From positions 138,510,564 to 138,574,563 of the forward strand of contig CM037880.1 of the NCBI GenBank assembly GCA_021292165.1: a stretch of DNA of 64,000 nt, read 5' to 3'. Positions 57,945 to 64,000 of this stretch are shown here, piece by piece. The DNA comes from Shinisaurus crocodilurus. Its lineage: Eukaryota; Chordata; Lepidosauria; Squamata; Shinisauridae. Positions within the stretch are counted from its first letter, which is position 1. Every line of letters starts with the position of its first letter. A program made the translations under genes and the position numbers. A model generated the notes under the pieces. That model was not told where the DNA came from and made no database searches. It saw only the letters and a program-made list of their open reading frames with translations.

Positions 57945-58570
57945 GTCGGTGCTTTTCCATAGGGACACATTGCACCTCATTCTGGAGAAAAGGGCAACCC
58001 AAATGATCGATGGGCTGGAGCAGCTCCCCTATGAGGAAATACTATAACAGTCTGGGACTGTTTAGCTTAGAGAAAAGGTGAGTGAGGGGAGACATGATAG
58101 AGGTGTACAAAACTATGCACGTTGTGGAGAAAGTGGATAGGGAGACATTTTTCTCCCTCTCTCATAATAATAGAACCTGGGGTCATGCCATGAAGCTGAT
58201 TGGTAGGAGATTCAGGACAGATAAAAGGAAGTACCGTACCTCTTCACCCAGCACACAGTTAAGACTATGGAATTCAGTACCACAAGATATATTGATGACC
58301 ACCAATTTGGATGGCTTTAAAAGGGGATTAGACAAATTCCTGGAGGATAAGGCTATCAATGGCTCTAGTTCTGATGGCTATATGCTACCGCAAGTATCAG
58401 AGGCAGTATGCCTATATACAGTAGTTGCTGGGGAACATGTGTGGGAGGGTACTGTTGCACTCATGTCCTGCTTGTGGGATCCCATGTGCAGCTGGTTGGC
58501 CACTGTGTGAACAGAATGCTGGACTAGATGGACCCTTGGTCTGATCCAGCAGGGCTCTTCTTATGCTCTT
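57945..58570 (+). pseudogene. CR1/L2-like LINE C-terminal domain and 3' UTR
   Basis: An open stretch at 58082-58510 encodes the typical post-RT domain: GDMIEVYKTMH, then DRETFFSLSHNNRT-GHAMKL, FRTDKRKY and LWNSVPQDI. Upstream (57985-58080) broken frames give RATQMIDGLEQLPYEE. The 3' UTR ends GATCCAGCAGGGCTCTTCTT. No catalytic core; not a functional gene. Confidence 0.75.
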
Positions 58571-58699
58571 ATATTCCTCACCCAGAGCATGGTTAAACAA
58601 GGGAATTCACTATCAGAAGATGCCGTGATGGTCACCAAATTGGCTTTAAAGGGGGATTAGACAATTTCATAGAAGATAAGATTATCAATTACTACTAGT
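58571..58699 (+). repeat. Second, tandem fragment of the same 3' region
   Basis: Repeats the GGAATTCACTATCAGAAGAT and TTAAAGGGGGATTAGACAAT motifs of the preceding copy, with a deletion, so two 3' ends lie head to tail. Confidence 0.55.
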
Positions 58700-59375
58700 G
58701 GTAAATTCCTCCTTGAGGGACAGAGAGGCCCCCCACATCTTTGAAAAAAGCAGTGGTGAGACCCTTGTTGAAGAAACTAAACCTAAATCCTATGGTTCAA
58801 ATAGCTACCACCCTGTGTCAAATTTGTCATTCTTAGACAAGGTGCTGGCGTGTGTGGCACTATCACAATTCCAAGTGGTGTTGGATGCTACTGATTACTT
58901 AGATCCATTCCAATCAGGTTTCAGACCTGGTTATGGGACAGAAACAGCTGTGGTTGATTACTTACACCGGGGAATGGATGGGAGGAGTGCAACCCTGTTG
59001 GTTCTTCTGGACCTCTCAGAAGCTTTTGATACCCTTGACCATGGTATTCTTCTGGATCATTTATCTTGGTTGGACTTGGGAGGCATGGTTTTACAGTGGC
59101 TCTGGTCCTTTCTGGAGGAGCAGTCTCAGAAGATGATGCTGGGGGACTTTTGTTCCATTCCATGGCCATTAGCCTGTGGGGTGTCACAAGGTTCCATGCT
59201 GTCCCCATGTTTTTTAACATCTACATGAAACCACTGGGGGGAGTCATCAGGAGTTTTGGGCTGAAGTGTCATCAGTATGCAGATGATAGGCAGGTCTACC
59301 TCTCATTTCCATCTGCACATGCCAGGGAGGCTGTTGAACTCATGAACCAGTGTCTGGAGTCTGTTCTGGGGTGAA
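58700..59375 (+). pseudogene. CR1-type LINE reverse transcriptase fragment
   Basis: An open frame at 58698-59228, continuing after a frameshift to 59374, shows RT blocks: LDPFQSGFRPGYGTETAVVD, then LLVLLDLSEAFDTLDHGILL (block A with F-D), CGVSQGSMLSP (the S-Q-G block), and YMKPLGGVI with CHQYADDRQVYLSFP (the Y-A-D-D active site). Frameshift near 59220 and loss of both ends make it non-functional. Same family as the copy at 5090-7200. Confidence 0.85.
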
Positions 59376-60743
59376 TGAGGGTGACACAGCCCCAACCAAG
59401 ATGGCAGCTGGAGCATCTCCAGCCATTGCTTCAGTTGGGGTGACTTTGCTGCACACAAGCTTTCCTCAGCCAGGGAAAGCTTGCATGTAGCAAAACCAGA
59501 CCCTGCCAAGACGCTGGCTGAAACCCCAGCCTGTGCTTTGGCCAGGGACTGGATGACATCAGGGACGTGGCCACACACCCTGATGTCATCTGGGCCATGA
59601 AGGGGGGGCTAGTGGTGGGGAGTCATTCAGCCCCCACCTGAAACTGTTCTCCACATCTTGATGACACCTTTGGGATGGAGGCTAAACCTGTTCCTTGCCT
59701 CTGGTGTCACTAGTGACCCCAACTATTGTAAATCCAATTTGTTACTTCTGTCCACATCCTGGGCTCCATTGTGTGGCCATGGTAGAATGTAGCAGAATGT
59801 TGGGTACTGATTCTTATGGTGTAGACGCTCCCCATGAACTGTCTGTCAGTGAGCCATTTCTCTTCTTAATATGGGAGACACCAACAAGATTAACCATTTT
59901 TCAATGCAGAAAAGGGTCCCTGGCTATATAGTAATTGCACAGAAGGGAGGATTTTGGCAGGCACAGCTTCTCATGTAACACCACTGCTGTGGCGAGTAAA
60001 GGTACAATTGTGCAAATTCTTATTTTATACAACAATGAAAGGCCACGATTGCTCACTCCCATTGCAACCCTACATCAAACCCAAATCTACCGAAATGAAA
60101 ACACATATAGGTCTTTGTTTGGAAAGAATTTCATTTTATAATAAAAGGGGAGAAACAAATAAATGAAAGCTAAACAAAGAAGCAGAGACAATGTCTGCAG
60201 AATTGTATTACCAGATGTTTAGCCAGCCTTTACCACTTTGTTTTATATTTACATCTAGTACTTGAATGGCGGCCGAGCAACTGCTGCATACTTTGAATGA
60301 TTCACTATTTTCAAAATGTTTTGGGTGCTAATTGAATTTTTCACAAAACGAAAGGCTGTGTTTGCCGAACAGGTTGCCATAGTAAATTGTGCCCTATATT
60401 CCTTGACATGGACACATCTCAGGGTGAAATCCTTCTAAATACTCAGAAACAAAATGGCTTTATGTTTCCACTCACAAGGAGATATGAAAGAAATGTTTAT
60501 CTCTTGAACTCTATTCATTTCTTTCTGCTGCCATAAATTGCCACCGGATTTCATGTTATGATACAAAAGTTTGCACTGATGCAAGGAAGTGGAGGTAAAA
60601 TTTTGTTTTGGATATATGCCAAAAGATCCATCAAATCCTAACACAACACCCTGACCCTGTATATTGCATGGAAAACAAGTCCTATTAATTTCAGGCAAAC
60701 TCACTTTCAGTGTCAGGGGCATGTAAGTAGACTTACTACAGCT
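59376..60743. other. Intergenic, no gene seen
   Basis: No exon or repeat recognised. Confidence 0.4.
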
Positions 60744-60755
60744 ATCTAAGATCAA

Positions 60756-62309
60756 ACCGTCTTCTATCTATTTCAGAAGAGATCCTCCCTGAAACTCAAT
60801 ATGGTTTCCGCCCCTCTAGAGGGACAGTAGACATGATTTTTACTGCACGTCAGCTCCAAGAAAAATGCCGGGAGCAAAATCAACCCCTTTATATGGCATT
60901 TATCGATTTGGCTAAGGCCTTTGATACTGTAGACCGTACAGCTCTCTGGACTATCCTTATGAAAATTGGATGCCCCAATAAATTTGTGAATATCTTGCGA
61001 CTTCTCCATGACAACATGACGGCAACGGGTTTGGACAACAACGGCTCTCATGGTGCTCCATTTAAAGTGGGATCAGGTGTTAAACAGGGATGTGTTATCG
61101 CCCCAACATTATTTGCCATTTTCATCGCCATGGTTTTACATCTTGTCAAGGGGAAACTTCCCACCGGTGTGGGAATTATATATCGAACAGATGGAAAGCT
61201 TTTTAATCTCAGTAGGCTGAAAGCAAAAAGTAAGGTAATTACAACCTCCGTTGTGGAACTTCAGTATGCTGATGATAATGTGGTCTCCGCACATTCAGAG
61301 GATGATCTCCAAACTATCCTAAATGCTTTTGCAGAAGCATACGAAAAACTTGGTCTCTCACTTAACATCAAAAAAACCAAAGTGCTTCATCAGCAAGTGC
61401 AAGCCAATCCTTTGGTGATGCCATCTATCCAGCTTGGCGGGACAATACTGGAAAATGTCGATCATTTTCTCTATCTTGGCAGCTATCTTTCTGTTACAGC
61501 TAACATCGACAGTGAAATCCAGCATCGTCTGAGCTCCGCAAGTGCCGCATTTTCTCGAATGAAACATAGAGTGTTCGAGGATCGGGATATTTGTAAGAAG
61601 ACCAAAACACTGGTTTATGAAGCCATTGTATTACCAACTTTATTGTATGCCTGCGAAACATGGACTATCTATAAACGTCACTTCCACCTCCTTGAAAGGT
61701 TTCATCAACATTGCCTCCGGAAAATCCTGCGAATTACTTGGGAAGATAGGCGAACAAATGTCAGTGTACTGGAAGAAGCAAAGACTACTAGCATTGAAAA
61801 AATGATCCTTCAACGCCAACTCCAGTGGACCGGTCATGTTGTTCGAATGCCTGACTGCCGTCTCCCAAAGCAGTTACTTTACTCCCAACTCAAGGATGGA
61901 AAGCGGAATATCGGTGGTCAATATAAGAGGTTTAAAGATGTTCATAAGGCTAATCTAAAAAAATGCAATATAAACATCGAAAACTGGGAAGCTCTGGCCC
62001 ATGAACGATCTAAATGGAGGTTGGCCTTTCACAAAGGTTCCATGGACTTTGAAGAAGCCCGAGTGCAAGGTGAAAGGGAGAAAAGTGCTAAGCGAAAAGC
62101 ACGTCAAATGAATCCTTTACAGGACCATCTTCTATCTGGTAACCTGTGTCCTCACTGTGGGAAGCTGTGTGGATCTAGAATTGGCCTCCACAGTCACTTA
62201 CGGACCCATCGCTAGAGTCTACACAATCTTCTTTAGAATTTCCTCCTTTTATCCCGGAAGACAATCTTACTCGGTCACGAGTGATCACCTGATGATGATG
62301 ATGATGATG
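60756..62309 (+). mobile_element. 5'-truncated non-LTR retrotransposon with intact RT frame and GAT tail
   Basis: About 1554 bp flanked by the 12-bp repeat ATCTAAGATCAA (60744-60755 and 62310-62321). The frame is open from the 5' break (EEILPETQYGFRPSRGT) to the stop at 62215. RT landmarks are MAFIDLAKAFDTVDRTALW, then SGVKQGCVIAPTLFAIFIAM and LQYADDNVVSAHS (active-site Y-A-D-D). After these come the C-terminal domain and a final C2H2 motif C-P-H-C-G-K-L-C-G-S-R-I-G-L-H-S-H-L-R-T-H. The first ATG at 60833 is internal. A short 3' UTR ends in about six GAT units. The endonuclease is lost by truncation, so the copy is dead on arrival. The RIGLHSH finger and trinucleotide tail suggest the I/Ingi/Vingi side of the LINE tree, not CR1; this is tentative. 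Confidence 0.85.
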
Positions 62310-62368
62310 ATCTAAGATCAAGTAGTTTTAGTTGGTTGGTTCAATGAGCAGGAGGTCCCCCAAACCAT

Positions 62369-62738
62369 GGTGGCCACCCGTGAATTGTTTTTAAAAAACC
62401 ATATACGTCACCAAAAAAAGAGGACATTGGTTTGCATAAAATTTGAATATGCTAATTTGTATGTCTATATGCAAATTTAGACATTATTATAATAATTTAA
62501 ATAGAAATACAGAACATCTGACCATAGTGTGTGGAAGACTGAGACCAGGTGACCTGTGCGCCTGCCTGTTGAGTCTGCTGTCCAGGTGCTGCGGATGGGA
62601 TGGGCGACTTCAAGGCCCGGCTCTTCCTTCTGATGATTCTTTATCTTTAAATCGGATTTGAACTGGACAGCCCTTTAAATAGAGGATGCCTTCCAAACAG
62701 AGGACTGTCCTCTGTAAAAGAGGAAACATGGCCACCCT
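62369..62738 (+). mobile_element. GGTGGCC-ended repeat, copy 4
   Basis: Starts GGTGGCCACCCGTGAATTG and ends AACATGGCCACCCT, with the family blocks AATAATTTAAATAGAAATAC and GACCAGGTGACCTGTGCGCC. About 40 kb from the other three. Confidence 0.7.
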
Positions 62739-62759
62739 ACCCCAAACATACCAGGTCTG

Positions 62760-62872
62760 ACTTACTACCTTTTGAACAAAGTGAAGTAATACACATTACC
62801 ATATAAAGGGGGGAGGTATGAGACCATTAAATCCAGAGTCTAAAATTACCTAAGTTTACCACTGCTTAGGGC
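62760..62872 (+). repeat. Unnamed short repeat, copy 2
   Basis: Collinear with 13008-13120 (shared AGAGTCTAAAATTACCTAA and neighbouring blocks). Confidence 0.6.
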
Positions 62873-63667
62873 AGAGGTGCAACCTGCAGCCCTCAGCCCT
62901 AATTTCAAAAGCGCTCTGCAGGTGATCAGTTCAGACTTCTGGCATGAGCGACCTGTCCCTCCCCTAGCAGCCTCCTGGGTGGGGAGGGAGGGTGTCCCAA
63001 AGAGTGGGGAGGGTGTCACATACAGGGAGAAAACGGAGTGGCCCTGGTGATTCTGTGGGTGACCTCACCCACTACTACTGACTTCAGCCCACCTCTGCCA
63101 GCATGCACACCGCCCCTCTACAGATTATCCCCAAGGGAATGCGGCCCTTGACAGAAAGAGGGTTCCCACCCAGCTCCTGGCTTAGGACCTGAATATATTG
63201 GGTCAGCTCCATTGTCCATCAATATTGCTGGTTCTCACTGAGGTAGTAAACCTGCCTTTGCATGTACCAGTGTGCAAGTGCGGACTCACAGGACGGAATG
63301 CTCATACACACACAAACACAGACACACACACACACCAGTTCCCTGAGGATATATATCTGGTATGCCAGGTGGAAGGTTAAGCTAGATCTTTTCTCCCTGC
63401 CATCCAGTTTTCTAGCAATATCAGATAATTCAGCAAAGGAGTTTGCAATATCACAGAAAGAGTCTGGCCTGACATGGCCCTGGGTACATTAAAGAAAGGG
63501 GGGGATTCATTGCACAGTTCATTTTAATCCCCATGTAACATATTCCCTTGTTTCAGCCACCAAGGATACTTTAGAAATGTTATTCCGCTTACCTTGCCCC
63601 AGGGGCTGCTCTTTCAAACCCCACCCACCAGACAAATGATTGTTTCTAGGAAATAATTGGCACCCAG
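62873..63667. other. Intergenic with CA tract (63305-63336)
   Basis: No gene or interspersed repeat recognised. Confidence 0.4.
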
Positions 63668-63675
63668 CCCTATAT

Positions 63676-63793
63676 CAGCCTTCCCCAACCTGGTGCCCTC
63701 CAGATGTGTTGGACAGCAACGATGGCCATGCTGGCTGGGAATGATCGGAGTTGTGGTCAGCACATCTGGAGGGGTTCAGGTTGATGAAGGCTA
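63676..63793. mobile_element. Palindromic hAT-type MITE
   Basis: CAGCCTTCCCCAACCTGGTG at left; CAGGTTGATGAAGGCT at right. The flanks CCCTATAT (63668-63675) and CACTATGT (63794-63801) match at 6 of 8 with central TA. The right arm is more decayed than the left. Confidence 0.75.
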
Positions 63794-64000
63794 CACTATG
63801 TCAACTGTGGAATAACAGAGCTGGAATCACAGTCAAAAGACCATCGGGTCCAGTTCCTGCTATAAGACAAGGATATCCATCACTGTATCCCACTAATTAG
63901 CCTCCACAATCCAAACTCCAGTGCCAAGGAAACAGGACTGGCATGTGTTAACCCAATTGGAGATCTTGCATAGTCCAGAGGTTGGACCATGCTCCAGATC
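63794..64000. other. Window end, no gene seen
   Basis: AGAGCTGGAATCACAGTCAA and GACCATCGGGTCCAG resemble the end of a minus-strand LINE 3' repeat, but the match is weak. Confidence 0.3.

Noticed and set aside
580..63793. CRISPR-like array from the recurring palindromic units
   Set aside because: Spacing is irregular, units are single dispersed insertions with their own target duplications, and the genome is eukaryotic.

Overview
This window looks like a stretch of a vertebrate nuclear genome, most likely a non-avian reptile and probably a squamate (lizard or snake). The basis is inference: no host gene with readable exons is present, base composition is AT-rich with isolated CpG-rich islands, and the repeats are those expected of a reptile. 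They include CR1-type LINE fragments, tRNA-derived and 5S rRNA-derived SINEs, many short palindromic hAT-type elements, solo LTRs and abundant microsatellites. I saw no bacterial operon, rRNA or tRNA gene, or CRISPR array.

Layout. 1-1600: the end of a hAT transposase pseudogene on the minus strand, a CpG-rich block and one hAT terminus at 1599, then a short LINE 3' scrap. 2.4-2.7 kb: nested palindromic elements. 5.1-7.2 kb: a decayed CR1 LINE split by a 605-bp CpG-rich hAT element. 10.1-10.7 kb: a SINE split by a palindromic element. 14.1-14.9 kb: an 827-bp solo LTR. 17.7-20.5 kb: three copies of an unnamed element with GGTGGCC ends, one split by another repeat. 22.5-23.3 kb: SINE, palindrome and CR1-like 3' end. 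24.9-25.8 kb: a SINE split by a solo LTR. 26.7-27.9 kb: a palindrome-rich CpG element, then a third solo LTR. 32.2-33.3 kb: a mariner/Tigger-like element and a near-perfect long inverted repeat. 34.3-35.3 kb: 5S-derived SINE and CR1 3' end. 42.4-44.9 kb: a nearly full-length but broken hAT transposase of the zinc-finger (TTF/ZMYM1-like) type. 45.3-46.0 kb: a second copy of the CpG-rich hAT family. 47.6-49.1 kb: a 5S-SINE split by a 1342-bp hAT element that appears to carry a host CpG-island promoter and first coding exon. 52.5-53.4 and 60.8-62.3 kb: two almost identical copies of a non-LTR retrotransposon. 57.9-59.4 kb: CR1 fragments. The rest appears to be single-copy, non-coding sequence.

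Most interesting pattern. Several CpG-rich blocks here look like cargo of non-autonomous DNA transposons, not island promoters of resident genes. Three have both termini and perfect 8-bp target-site duplications (5882-6486, 45342-45965, 47722-49063). A fourth (500-1599) shares its end with the third. A fifth (26708-27249) shares an internal palindromic module with the second. This resembles a vertebrate counterpart of gene-fragment-capturing Pack elements; the exon-like segment at 48667-48739 (minus strand) is the most testable part. A second pattern is a family of about a dozen 115-150 bp palindromic hAT elements whose 8-bp target duplications mostly have TA in the middle, as in Buster-type hATs. 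All clade names rest on pattern recognition without a database search.
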